From NCBI GenBank assembly GCA_963735885.1, contig CAVTMP010000004.1:744001-808000 (forward strand): 64,000 bases of DNA. The letters are read 5' to 3'. Positions 1 to 10,668 of the stretch are shown piece after piece (position 1 is the first letter of the stretch; every line of letters starts with the position of its first letter). The position numbers and the translations under genes were made by a program. Below the pieces are notes generated by a model. It worked only from the letters and a program-made list of their open reading frames with translations, searched no databases and was not told the origin of the DNA. Origin of the DNA: JBBSBL01 sp963735885 (GTDB lineage: Bacteria > Actinomycetota > Thermoleophilia > Solirubrobacterales > Solirubrobacteraceae).

Positions 1-1035
1 TTCCTTTCGCGTTCCGGTTCGAGCGGTGGATCGCCTCGAACTCCTCCAACGAGCGCCCGGAGCCCACCGCGACGCACGTCAGCGGGGACTCGGCCAGGTG
101 CGCCGGCATCTGCGTCTCGTGGCGCAGCCGCTCGTCGAGCCCCTGCAGCAGCGAGCCGCCGCCGGCGAGCATGATCCCGCGGTCCATGATGTCCGAGGCG
201 AGCTCCGGCGGCGTGCGGTCGAGCGTCTCCTTGACCGCGTCGACGATCTGGGAGACCGGCTCCTCGAGCGCCGTGCGGATCTCCTCGCTCGTCAGCACGA
301 CCGTCTTCGGCAGCCCGGAGACCATGTCGCGCCCGCGGATCTCCGCCTGCACCTCCTCCGGCATCGGGAAGGCCGAGCCGATCTCGAGCTTGACCTCCTC
401 GGCGGTCTGCTGCCCGATGAGCAGCTTGTACTCCCGCTTGACGTAGTTGATGATCGCCTCGTCGAGCTCGTCGCCGCCGACGCGGATCGACTGGCAGACG
501 ACGATCCCGCCGAGCGAGATCACCGCGACCTCGCTCGTGCCGCCGCCGATGTCGACGACCATGCTGCCGGTCGGCTCGCCGACCGGCAGGCCGGCGCCGA
601 TCGCCGCGGCCATCGGCTCCTCGATCAGGTACGCCTGGCGCGCCCCGGCCGACAGGCACGCCTCCTCGACGGCGCGCTTCTCGACGCCCGTCACGCCCGG
701 AGGGCACGCACACGACGACGCGCGGGTGCGCCCAGCGGTTCTGGTGCACCTTCTGGATGAAGTGGCGGAGCATCTCCTCGGTCACGTCGAAGTCGGCGAT
801 CACGCCGTCCTTGAGCGGACGGATCGCCGAGATCGTGCCCGGGCGTGCGCCCGAGCATCCGCTTCGCCTCGATCCCGACCGCGTGGACCTCGCCCGTCCG
901 CTGGTCGATCGCCACCACGGAGGGCTCGGAGAGCACGATGCCGCGCCCGCGCACGTAGACGAGCGTGTTCGCGGTGCCGAGGTCGACCGCCATGTCGCGG
1001 CCACCGAAGCCGGTGAGGTAGCTGAAGAAGCCCAT
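1..1035 (-). CDS. mreB: Rod-shape-determining protein MreB (3' end cut by window; two frameshifts)
   Basis: Bacterial actin homologue that assembles under the membrane and directs lateral peptidoglycan synthesis. The N-terminus MGFFSYLTGFGGRDMAVDLG and the phosphate-1 region DLGTANTLVYVRGRGIVLSE are clear. The frame breaks near 840 after GRTPG and again near 700 after VCVPSG; removing one G from each G/C run restores the conserved text (TISAIRPLKDGVIADFDV, then VTGVEKRAVEEACL). The C-terminus GRSLEEFEAIHRSNRNAKG runs off the window edge, so only a few residues are missing. It is the last visible gene of the minus-strand block; mreC/mreD would be expected beyond the edge. Both breaks look like consensus errors because the protein is essential in rod-shaped cells and is intact on each side of each break. 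Confidence 0.95.
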
Positions 1036-1204
1036 GCTCAGGTCGGGACGAGGCGGGGCGGGCCGGCGAGAGGGCCGGCACGCCGACCCCGGGGGCGCCG
1101 AGCGCGGCAGGAGCCCCGTCCGCGGGGGAAGTGTAGCGAAACGCCCCCGGGCGCCACGCCGCTGAAATCGCCCGTGGGACGGGACAAATCGCTGGAAACC
1201 CTGC

Positions 1205-1783
1205 TCACGCACCCCCGCCGGCCAGCCCCGGGAGCAGCGCGGTCACCACGGCCAGCGGCAGGCCGACGACGTTCAGGTAGTCGCCCTCGATCCGCTCGAC
1301 CAACGCGGCGCCGCGCCGCTGGATCGCGTAGCCGCCCGCCCGCCCCTCCCACTCCCCGGTGCCCACGTACCACGCGATCTCGGCCTCGCTGAGCGCGCGG
1401 AAGGTCACGCGGGTGCTGGCCAGCGCCTCGCGCGGCGGGGCCCCGGGGTCGCCGCCGACGGCCAGGGCGACGCCGCCGAGCACCTCGTGGGTGCGCCCGG
1501 ACAGCGCGGCCAGCGTCGCCCGCGCCGCCTCCGGGCCGGGCGGCTGGCCGTACATCCGGTCGCCGAGCGCGACGACGGTGTCGACGCCCAGCACCGTCGC
1601 GCCCGCCGCCTCCGGGCGAGCCGCCACGGCGCGCGCCTTGCGGCGCGCGTTCTCCGCCGCGACCGCCGCCGGCGCGCCCGACTCGACCTCCGGGGCGCCG
1701 GAGACCACGACCTCGAACGGCACGCCGACCTGCTCGAGGATCGCCCGCCGCTGCGGCGAGCGCGAGGCGAGGATCAGGCGCAC
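1205..1783 (-). CDS. maf: Maf-family nucleoside triphosphate pyrophosphatase
   Basis: A 192-residue house-cleaning pyrophosphatase that hydrolyses non-canonical or selected NTPs to NMP and PPi. The N-terminus MRLILASRSPQRRAILEQVG is the classical Maf signature (SxSPRR-type loop), followed by the central VLGVDTVVALGDRMYGQP, in which D is the catalytic base, and GGYAIQRRGAALVERIEGDY near the C-terminus. Length is normal for the family. It lies 16 nt downstream of ndk and upstream of mreB on the same strand, an arrangement like the maf-mreB linkage seen in many Gram-positive bacteria. The exact nucleotide substrate cannot be told from sequence. Confidence 0.93.
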   Translation of the reverse strand: MRLILASRSPQRRAILEQVGVPFEVVVSGAPEVESGAPAAVAAENARRKARAVAARPEAAGATVLGVDTVVALGDRMYGQPPGPEAARATLAALSGRTHEVLGGVALAVGGDPGAPPREALASTRVTFRALSEAEIAWYVGTGEWEGRAGGYAIQRRGAALVERIEGDYLNVVGLPLAVVTALLPGLAGGGA

Positions 1784-1799
1784 GGCGCCGGGACGGCGC

Positions 1800-2207
1800 T
1801 CAGCTCATCTCCGGGAACCACAGCGCGATCTCGCGCGCCGCGGACTCCGGCGAGTCGGAGCCGTGGACCATGTTCTGCCCGACCTCGAGCGCGAAGTCGC
1901 CGCGGATCGACCCGGTGGCGGCCTCGAGCGGGTTCGTCGCGCCGATCACCTGCCGCGCCGCGGCGATCGCGTGGTCGCCCTCGAGCACGAGCGCGACGAG
2001 CGGCGCGGAGGTGATGAAGTCGACGAGCTCGCCGAAGAAGGGCCGCTCGCGATGCTCGGCGTAGTGCTCCCCGGCCAGGGCCTCGTCGACGCGCACGAGC
2101 TTCAGCGCGACGAGTCTCAGCCCCTTGCGCTCGAAGCGCGCGAGGATCTCGCCCGTGAGGTTGCGGGCGAAGGCGTCCGGCTTGACGAGGATGAGCGTGC
2201 GTTCCAT
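1800..2207 (-). CDS. ndk: Nucleoside diphosphate kinase
   Basis: A 135-residue enzyme that transfers the gamma phosphate of ATP to NDPs through a phosphohistidine. It starts MERTLILVKPDAFARN, carries the substrate loop NPLEAATGSIRGDFA, and has the active-site histidine in QNMVHGSDSPESA. The ATG overlaps the TGA of the upstream zinc-ribbon gene by one base (TGATG), implying translational coupling once that gene's frame is corrected. Length is typical of bacterial Ndk, slightly short at the C-terminus. Confidence 0.96.
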   Translation of the reverse strand: MERTLILVKPDAFARNLTGEILARFERKGLRLVALKLVRVDEALAGEHYAEHRERPFFGELVDFITSAPLVALVLEGDHAIAAARQVIGATNPLEAATGSIRGDFALEVGQNMVHGSDSPESAAREIALWFPEMS

Positions 2208-2990
2208 CAGGCGGTCGGCTCGGGCGGCGGCTCGGTGGCGCGGGCGGCCCGGCGCGGGCGGCGCTCGGCGGGGGGCGGCTCGGACGCGGCGGGCGTGTCG
2301 GAGGTCGCGGCGGCGGCGCGGGCGGCGCGGCGGGCGGCGCGGCGCTCGCCGGTCGACGGGTCGGCCGTGGCCGCGGCCGGCGGAGCGGCGGACTGCGCGG
2401 CCGCGGCCGGCGGAGCGGCGGACTGCGCGGCGCGCGGCCGGCGGAGCGGCGGACTGCGCGGCGGCGGCCGGCGTCGCCTCGGGCGGCGTCGTCGTACGGC
2501 GCCGGCGGGCGGGGCGGCGGGCCGCCGCGGTGGCCGCGCTCGGCGGGACGACCTCCGTCTCGCAGTAGGGGCAGATCTTCCACAGCGGGTCGAGCGGCTT
2601 GCCGCAGCTCTGGCAGGGATCCTTGAGCTTGCGCAGGCAGCTCGGACAGCGCAGGAAGCTGCGCTCGACGTCCCCGTCGCAGTGCGGGCAGCGGTGGTGG
2701 CCGAGCGCGGCGAGCCGCGCCTCGGCGGCCTGGATCTCGAGATCCCGCTCGCGCGCGTCCTCGAGGTACTCGGGCGGGCGCACGATCAGGTAGATGATCG
2801 TCCCGACGAACGGGAACAGCGACGCGGCGGTCGCGCAGCCGACGAGCATCGGGTCGGCGATGCGCCGGCGGGCGTCGGCGTAGGTCCAGTAGACCAGCGC
2901 GAGCCAGCACATCACCAGGAACAGGAGGACGAGGTTGGCGGCCAGGTTCAGGCCGGAGTTCTCGATCCCGAAGATGGCCGGGGGGACCAT
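2207..2990 (-). CDS. Membrane-anchored double zinc-ribbon protein with Ala/Pro/Arg-rich tail (one frameshift)
   Basis: About 260 residues after correction. It begins MVPPAIFGIENSGLNLAAN, then has a transmembrane segment (LVLLFLVMCWLALVYW), a second hydrophobic stretch (LVGCATAASLFPFVGTIIYL), and a zinc-ribbon module with CPHC, CPSC, CQSC and CPYC pairs around residues 100-145. The tail is low-complexity and contains a 30-bp tandem repeat. The third repeat copy is 31 bp long; removing one base near 2431 gives a frame that ends exactly in TGA overlapping the ndk ATG, so the break is probably artefactual. Function is unknown. Four Cys pairs and two membrane segments suggest a cytoplasmic metal-binding domain tethered to the membrane. 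It sits between the folC/small-peptide pair and ndk. Confidence 0.75.
2369..2462. repeat. Three tandem 30-bp GC-rich repeats inside the zinc-ribbon gene
   Basis: Copies at 2371-2400 and 2401-2430 are identical; the third at 2431-2461 is the same unit with one extra base. In the corrected minus-strand frame each encodes AQSAAPPAAA. The odd-length third copy is what breaks the reading frame. Confidence 0.85.
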
Positions 2991-3017
2991 GGTGATCGGC
3001 GAGTGTAGCCGCCGGGC

Positions 3018-3137
3018 CTACAGGAACAGGCGGCCGAAGAGGTAGCCGATCCCGAAGAACACGAGGATCACCACCGCGACGATCAGGGCCACGAGGCCGA
3101 TCATCGGCAGGAACCCGGGCTGCTCGCGGTCGCTCAC
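3018..3137 (-). CDS. 39-residue single-pass membrane peptide, translationally coupled to folC
   Basis: A small gene whose GTG start overlaps the folC stop by 4 nt (GTGA), the coupling used repeatedly in this window. The product begins VSDREQPGFLPMIG and continues with one strongly hydrophobic helix (LVALIVAVVILVFFGIGYLF) ending GRLFL. There is no recognisable family. The exact overlap, absence of any frame problem and clean membrane profile argue that it is expressed. It could be a small membrane anchor or regulator of a neighbour; that is inference only. Confidence 0.65.
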   Translation of the reverse strand: MSDREQPGFLPMIGLVALIVAVVILVFFGIGYLFGRLFL

Positions 3138-4396
3138 AGCGCCGAGGCCCGCCGCGCGCCGGCGGGGGCGAGGAGGTCGCCGACGAGGTAGATGGAGCCG
3201 GTCGCCACGACCACGCCGTCCCGGCCGACGGCGCTCCGCGCGCGCTCGAGGGCGCGCCGCGGGTCGGGCTCGACCGCGCCCGGGGGTCCGCCGAGCTGGG
3301 CGGCCAGCGAGGCGACCGTGGCGGGCGGCAACGCGCGGGGATGGTGGCTGCCGGTGGCCACGAGGACCTCCGCGTGCGGGAGCAGCGCCGCCAGCATGCC
3401 GGGCGCGTCCTTGTCGTCGAGGATCGAGATCACGAGCGCGAGCCTACTTCGATCGACGATCTCGGGCAGTGACTCCGCCAGCGCCTGCGCCCCCGCCGGG
3501 TTGTGCGCCCCGTCGAGGATCGTCAGCGGCGCGCGCGCCACGACCTGCATCCGCCCGGGCACCTCGACCGCGGCTGCCGCGGCCGCGATCGCGGCCGGAT
3601 CCACCCGTCCGAGGAACGCCTCCGCCGCGACCGCCGCGAGCGCGAAGTTCCGCCGCTGGAAGGCGCCGGCGGCCGCGACCCGGACACCGGGGTCGGCGGG
3701 CGCCTCGACGAGGCGCGACCCCGTCTCGCCGGCCACCCGCCGCGCCTGCGCCATGGCGTCCGGATGGAGGCCGGCGCCGACGACGAGCGCGCCGCCGGGC
3801 CGGACGACCGCCAGCTTCTCGCGCGCGATGTCGGCGACGGTCGGCCCGAGCCAGCGCGTGTGCTCGAGCCCGACGTTGGTCAGCGCCTGCACGCGCGAGT
3901 CGATCACGCTCGTCGCGTCGTGGCGCCCGCCGAGGCCGGCCTCGACGACGGCGACGTCCACCCCGGCCTCGGCGAGCAGCAGGTAGGCGGCGGCGGTGAC
4001 GGTCTCGAACTGCGTCACGCGATCGTCCGGCGCCGCCGTGCGGTCGACCTTCGCCGCGGCGGCGGCCGCCCGCCGCACGGCCGCGGCGAACGTGGCGGGG
4101 TCCGCGTCGCGGTCCCCGATCCGGACGCGCTCGGCGAACGTGACGAGGTGGGGCGAGAGGTAGGCGCCGGCCGACCGCCCGTGGCGCTCCAGGATCGCCG
4201 CGATCATCCGCGCGGTCGAGGACTTCCCGTTCGTCCCGACCACGTGGACGCTGGCGAACCGCTCCTGCGGCGAGCCGAGCACGGTGAGCAGGCGCCGCAT
4301 GCGGTCGAGGCCGAACCGCATCCCGAACAGCTCGAGCGACAGCAGGTGCCGCTCGGCGTCGGCGAGTGCCCACGCGCGACCCGACCCGGCGCTCAC
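3134..4396 (-). CDS. folC: Bifunctional folylpolyglutamate synthase / dihydrofolate synthase FolC
   Basis: A 420-residue Mur-ligase-type enzyme that adds glutamate to dihydropteroate and folates. The P-loop is HVVGTNGKSSTARMIAAIL, followed by YLSPHL, the Mg/ATP region TNVGLEHTRWLG, and the C-terminal ILDGAHNPAGAQAL motif, all in the right order. GTG start chosen because it forms a GTGA overlap with the valS stop. The valS-folC order is conserved in Firmicutes and many Actinobacteria. No frameshift. Confidence 0.94.
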   Translation of the reverse strand: MSAGSGRAWALADAERHLLSLELFGMRFGLDRMRRLLTVLGSPQERFASVHVVGTNGKSSTARMIAAILERHGRSAGAYLSPHLVTFAERVRIGDRDADPATFAAAVRRAAAAAAKVDRTAAPDDRVTQFETVTAAAYLLLAEAGVDVAVVEAGLGGRHDATSVIDSRVQALTNVGLEHTRWLGPTVADIAREKLAVVRPGGALVVGAGLHPDAMAQARRVAGETGSRLVEAPADPGVRVAAAGAFQRRNFALAAVAAEAFLGRVDPAAIAAAAAAVEVPGRMQVVARAPLTILDGAHNPAGAQALAESLPEIVDRSRLALVISILDDKDAPGMLAALLPHAEVLVATGSHHPRALPPATVASLAAQLGGPPGAVEPDPRRALERARSAVGRDGVVVATGSIYLVGDLLAPAGARRASAL

Positions 4397-6943
4397 AGCC
4401 CGGCGAGCTCCTCGGCCAGGCGCGCGAGCTTGTCCCGCTCGGCGTCCACGACGGCCGCCGGCGCCTTGGCCACGAAGCCCGTGTTCTCGAGCTTGCGCCG
4501 GGCGCGCTCGACCTCCGCCTCGAGCGTGGCCCGGCGCGCCGCGAGACGCTCGGCGGCCGCGTCGGCGTCGACGTCGTCCGAGGTCAGCGCGAGCACCGCG
4601 CCGCCCGGCACGGCGACCGTGGCCACGGGCTCCCCGTCGCCCCCGTCCAGGTCGAGCCGGGCGAGCCGGGCCACCTGCGCGGCGGTCTCCTCGTAGCCGC
4701 TCGCCTCGAGGCGCGCCGGGACCCGGGCCCCCGCCGGAGCGCCGACGGCGTCGCGCCACGCCCGCACGGCGCGGATCGCGGCGATCGCGTCGCCGACCGC
4801 CCGCTCGGCTCCCGCGTCGCGGCGCGAGGGGTCGAGCGGCCGGAGCGGCCGCGCGGCCAGCAGGCCGGTCGCGCCGGGCACCCGGGTATGGATCTCCTCG
4901 GTCACGAAGGGGATGACCGGGTGGGCCAGCGCCAGCGTCTCGACGAGGACGTGCAGGAGCGTCGCCGAGAGGCCGGCGCGGTCGTCGCCGCCGGACTCGT
5001 CGTAGAGCCGCGGCTTGACCAGCTCGAGGTACCAGTCGCACAGCTCCCCGTAGACGAAGTCGTAGAGCCCGAGCGCCGCCGCCGCGAAGTCGAAGCGCTC
5101 GAGCCGGGCGCGGAGCTCGGCGCTCGCGGCCTCGAGGCGCGAGAGGATCCAGCGGTCCTCGAGCGTCCGCGGGGACGGCTCGGGGCGCGCCGCCGGGTCG
5201 ACGCGCGAGAGCGCGAGCCGCGAGGCGTTCCACAGCTTGTTCGCCAGCGCCTGGCCCTGCTGGACCTTCTCGGGGGAGTAGCGGACGTCCTGGGTGGAGG
5301 ACATCGCGAGCAGGCCGAAGCGGACGGCGTCGGCGCCGTGCCGGGCGATCTCGTCGAGCGGGTCGATGCCCGTGCCGAGCGACTTCGACATCCGCCGGCC
5401 GTCGGGCGCCTGGATCACCGAGTGGATGTTCACGTCGGTGAACGGCACCTCGCCGGTGAACTCGAGGCCCATCATGATCATCCGCGCGACCCAGAGGAAG
5501 ATGATGTCCCGCGCCGTCGAGAGGACGTCGGTGGGATAGAAGGCGCGCAGCTCCGGCGTCTGCGCCGGCCAGCCGAGCGTCGCGAACGGCCACAGCGCGG
5601 AGGAGAACCACGTGTCGAGCACGTCGGGGTCGCGCGTCCAGCCGTCGCCCGCGGGCGGCTCGGGCCCCACGTGGGTCTCCTCGCCGCGATACCAGACCGG
5701 GATCTGGTGGCCCCACCAGAGCTGGCGCGAGATGCACCACGGCCGGATCTCGCCCATCCAGTCGAGGTAGACCTTCGCCCAGCGCTCCGGGTGGAACCGG
5801 ATCCGGCCGTCGCGGACGACCTCGATCGCCGGCGCGGCCAGGGCGTCCATCCGCATGAACCACTGGAGCGAGACGAGCGGCTCGATCCGCTCGCCCGAGC
5901 GGTGGGAGTGCGGCACCACGTGCCGGTACTCCTCGGTCGAGCGCAGCAGCCCCTCGTCGCGGAGCGCCGCGACCACCGCCTCCCGCGCCTCGAGCACGCG
6001 CAGACCCGCGAACCGGCCCGCGGCCTCGGTCATCCGGCCGTCCTCGCCGATCGCCTGGACCTCCTCGAGCCCGTGGCGGCGGCCGATCTCGAAGTCGTTG
6101 GGGTCGTGCCCCGGGGTGATCTTCAGCGCGCCCGTGCCGAACTCCGGCTTCACGTGGGCGTCGGCGATGATCGGCAGGCGGCGGCCGACGAGCGGCAGCA
6201 CGGCGGACTCGCCGACGAGGCGCGCGTAGCGCTCGTCGTCCGGGTGCACGGCGACGGCCGTGTCGGCCAGCAGCGTCTCCGGCCGCACCGTGGCGATCGT
6301 CACCGAGCCGCTGCCCGAGGCGAGCGGATAGTCGATCGCGTAGAGGCGGTCGACGACCTCGCGGTCCTCGACCTCGAGGTCGGAGATCGCCGAGCGGCTG
6401 CCCGGGTCCCAGTTCACGAGGTAGTGGTCGCGGTAGATCAGCCCCTTGGCGTGGAGGTCGACGAAGACCTGCTGGACCGCGCGGGCGTAGCCGGCGTCGA
6501 GCGTGAACCGCTCCTCGCCGTAGTCGCAGGAGGCGCCGAGGCGCTGGAACTGCTCGATGATCCGCGAGCCGAACTCCTCGCGCCACTCCCACACCCGCGC
6601 GTCGAACGCCTCGCGGCCGATCGCCTCGCGGGTCGTCCCCTCGTCGACCGAGGCGCCGCTCGACCTGCTTCTGGGTCGCGATGCCGGCGTGATCGGTGCC
6701 GAGGATCCACTTCGTGCGCCGGCCGAGCATCCGGTGGTAGCGGATCAGCACGTCCTGGATCGAGCCGTTGAGCGCGTGGCCCATGTGGAGCGATCCCGTG
6801 ACGTTCGGCGGCGGGATCGCGATCGAGTAGTTCTCGGCGCTCGTGCCCTCGGGCTCCGGGTGGAACAGGCCCGAGTCCAGCCATCGGCGCAGGACGCGCG
6901 GCTCGACCTCGTCGGGATCGAAGCGGGGAGCGAGATCGGCCAT
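4393..6943 (-). CDS. valS: Valyl-tRNA synthetase (one frameshift)
   Basis: Class I aminoacyl-tRNA synthetase that charges tRNA-Val and edits misactivated threonine. The N-terminus MADLAPRFDPDEVEPRVLRR leads to the HIGH motif as PPPNVTGSLHMGHALNGS and later KMSKS as RRMSKSLGTGIDPLDE. The C-terminal coiled-coil arm is present (EAEVERARRKLENTGFVAKA). The frame shifts near 6648 in the sequence encoding QVERRLVDEGTTREAIG; deleting one G restores the family sequence. About 850 residues after correction, normal for bacterial ValS. Upstream of folC, with a 4-nt overlap. Confidence 0.95.
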
Positions 6944-7052
6944 CGGGCGGCGGAGTGTATGAAACGGCCGGGTGTCGCTCGCGCCCCTGACCGATCCGGA
7001 CTCGAGCGCCCGCGCTCGCCGTGGCGCCTGGGCCGCCGCGCCGGGCGCGCGC

Positions 7053-8334
<1,282 letters not shown>

Positions 8335-8372
8335 GTCCCTCTCCCCTGGATCGGCCGCCGGGGCGCGCGCCG

Positions 8373-8957
8373 TTAGTGGTGCGCGATGACCCGGTCGATG
8401 ATGCCGTAGTCCTTCGCCTCCTCGGCGCTCATGAAGTAGTCGCGCTCGGTGTCGCCGCGGACCTCCTCGACGGGCTTGCCGGCGTGCTCGGCGATGATCT
8501 CGTCGAGGCGGCGCCGGATGTCGATGATCTCCTTCGCGTGGATCTCGATGTCCGTGGCCTGCCCCTGGAAGCTCGAGGAGACCTGGTGGATCAGGATCTT
8601 CGCGTTCGGAAGCGACATGCGCTTGCCCTTCGCGCCGCCCGCGAGCAGCAACGCGCCCATCGACATGGCGATGCCGACGCAGATCGTCTGCACGTCGGGC
8701 TTGATGAACTGCATGGTGTCGTAGATCGCCAGGCCCGAGTAGACCGACCCGCCCGGCGAGTTGACGTACAGCGAGATGTCCTTGTCGGGGTCCTCGGACT
8801 CGAGGTGGAGCAGCTGGGCCACGACGAGGTTCGCGATCTGGTCGTCGATCGGGGTCCCGAGGAAGATGATCCGCTCGTTGAGCAGACGGCTGTAGATGTC
8901 GAACGCGCGCTCTCCGCGCGACGTCTGCTCGACGACCATCGGGACCAGTGGGCTCAT
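8373..8957 (-). CDS. clpP: ClpP, ATP-dependent Clp protease proteolytic subunit
   Basis: A 194-residue serine peptidase forming the tetradecameric chamber of ClpXP. Catalytic Ser is in GIAMSMGALLLAGG, His in NAKILIHQVSS and Asp in GDTERDYFMSAEEAKDYG. The start MSPLVPMVVEQTSRGERAFD is chosen over longer openings because an AGAAGG ribosome-binding site lies a few bases upstream and it matches the family N-terminus. It sits between tig and clpX. Confidence 0.97.
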   Translation of the reverse strand: MSPLVPMVVEQTSRGERAFDIYSRLLNERIIFLGTPIDDQIANLVVAQLLHLESEDPDKDISLYVNSPGGSVYSGLAIYDTMQFIKPDVQTICVGIAMSMGALLLAGGAKGKRMSLPNAKILIHQVSSSFQGQATDIEIHAKEIIDIRRRLDEIIAEHAGKPVEEVRGDTERDYFMSAEEAKDYGIIDRVIAHH

Positions 8958-9117
8958 AGCTCGCCTTCTTCTCGCTTCCTCGGCTCGAATCCTGCCGGTG
9001 AGCCGAATGCCGCCGACGCACGTCGCCCGGCCGGTCGGGCCGAGTCTACCAACCGGCCTGGGTCCGCCCGCCGGGTGCGGGACGGGGCCCGAGCGGGGTG
9101 TCGGAGGGCGCTCCCGG

Positions 9118-10510
9118 CTAGTCGCCGGGGGTCCAGAGCTGTCCACCGCCGGCCCCGCCCTCGCCCTTCCCGGGCGTCCACAGCGCCTCCCGGGCCTCGG
9201 CCTGGGCGGCCGGGATCGGGGTTGCGGACCCGGCCAGCAGGTCGATGGCCTGGCGGGCGGCGACGTCGCGACGCAGCTCGTCCTCGCGACCGGCCTTGCG
9301 CAGCCGGGCCAGGAGCTTCTCCGGCGTGGTGTGCTCGTGCTCGGCGGAGTGCTCGAGCGCCTCGAGCAGCTCGTCGTCGGTCGGCTCGATGCCCTCCGCC
9401 GCGACGACCGCCTCGAGCACGGCCTCCCGCGCCAGCGAGCGCGCCGCGTCGGGCTTGGCCTCGGCGATGATCTCCTCCTCGCCCTTGCCGGAGATCTGCG
9501 GGTAGGCCTCGCGCGAGATGCCCTGCCGGGCGAGGGTGCGGAGGGTGTGCTCCCACATCTCCCGCGCGCGCGCCTCGACGAGCGCGTCGGGCAGCTCGAT
9601 GGTCGCGCCGGCCGCGACCGCGTCGACCACGGCCTCGCGGAACTCGCCGTCGATCGCGCGCTCCTCGGCCTCGGCGATCCGGCCCGCGACCTCCTCGCGC
9701 AGCTCGTCGACCGTGTCGAAGCCGCGCCTCGGCGGCGAAGTCGTCGTCGAGCTCGGGCAGCTGCTTGGCCTTGATCTCCTTGACCGTCACCGCGAACGAC
9801 GCCGGCCGGCCGGCGAGCGTCTCGGCGCCGTAGTCGTCGGGGAAGGTGATCGCGACCGTCCGCTCCTCACCGGCGCTCGCGCCGCGGAGCTGGTCCTCGA
9901 AGCCCGGCACGAGGCGGTCGGAGCCGAGCTCGACGAGCTGGTCGCGGCCCTCGCCGCCCTCGAAGGGCTCCCCGTCGAGCGTCCCGAGATAGTCGATGAC
10001 GACGAAGTCGCCGGGCTCGGCGGCGCGCTCGACCGTCTCGAGGCGGGCGACCCGCTCGCGCTGGCGGTCGATCTCCTCCTCGACGGCCGCGTCGCTCGGC
10101 TCCGGCTCGCGTCGCGCGACCTCGAGGCCCTGGTAGGCGCCGAGCCTCGCCGCCGGGCGCACGCCGATCTCGATCGAGAAGGTCAGCGGGGCGCCCTCGG
10201 CGGGCAGGTCGCCGAGGTCGAGGTTGGGGTCGCCGACGGGGACGATGCCGGCGGCGTCGATCGCGTCCGAGTACCACGTGCCCAGCGAGCTGCGCACCGC
10301 CTCGTCGAGGACCGCCTCGCGGCCGACGCGCCGGATGACGACCGTCGCCGGCACCTTGCCCTTGCGGAAGCCCGGGACGCGCATCTCGCGGCCGAGCGAC
10401 GAGGCGGCCTGCGCGAGGCGACGCTCGACCTCGTCGGGCGGCACCTCGGCCTCGACGCGCACGCGCGACTCCGGGAGCTCGGTGACGGTGGTCGTGACGC
10501 CGGAGGCCAT
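9118..10510 (-). CDS. tig: Trigger factor, ribosome-associated chaperone (one frameshift)
   Basis: Prolyl isomerase/chaperone docked at the ribosome exit tunnel. The ribosome-binding signature is GREMRVPGFRKGKVPATVV (residues about 40-58). The FKBP domain includes GDFVVIDYLGTLDGEPFEGG and DRLVPGFEDQLRGASAGEE. The frame shifts near 9727 after DDDFAAEA; removing one base joins GFDTVDELREEVAGRIAEAE and the helical C-domain, ending EALWTPGKGEGGAGGGQLWTPGD, where a WTPG motif occurs twice. About 463 residues. The first gene of the tig-clpP-clpX operon. Confidence 0.95.
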
Positions 10511-10536
10511 GGCGCGCCGGACGATACCGTCAGCCG

Positions 10537-10668
10537 GTGCCCCGCCGGATCGCCGCGCGCGTCGTCACGGGTCCGTTCGCCTTCCTCGTCGCGGGGACGA
10601 TCGACCTCGCCGTCCTGCTCGCCCGCATCGGATGGGCCCGGGCGCGCGGGCGCGATCCGTGGGGCTGA
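10537..10668 (+). CDS. Small 43-residue protein with one hydrophobic segment
   Basis: A GTG-initiated frame reading VPRRIAARVVTGPFAFLVAG then TIDLAVLLARIGWARARGRDPWG. It starts 26 nt from the divergent tig start, and its stop TGA is immediately followed by the stop codon of the convergent protease gene, so it exactly fills the gap. The Arg-rich ends and central hydrophobic stretch fit a small membrane-associated protein. I recognise no named family. Support is positional and compositional only. Confidence 0.5.
   Translation: MPRRIAARVVTGPFAFLVAGTIDLAVLLARIGWARARGRDPWG

Noticed and set aside
691..1212. A possible truncated MreB pseudogene
   Set aside because: The frame breaks are single G insertions in homopolymers and the continuation is fully conserved in the adjacent frame; sequence error is more likely than gene decay.
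2300..2520. Long plus-strand frames opposite the zinc-ribbon gene
   Set aside because: They are antisense shadows of GC-rich codons with Arg/Gly-rich low-complexity translations and no motifs.
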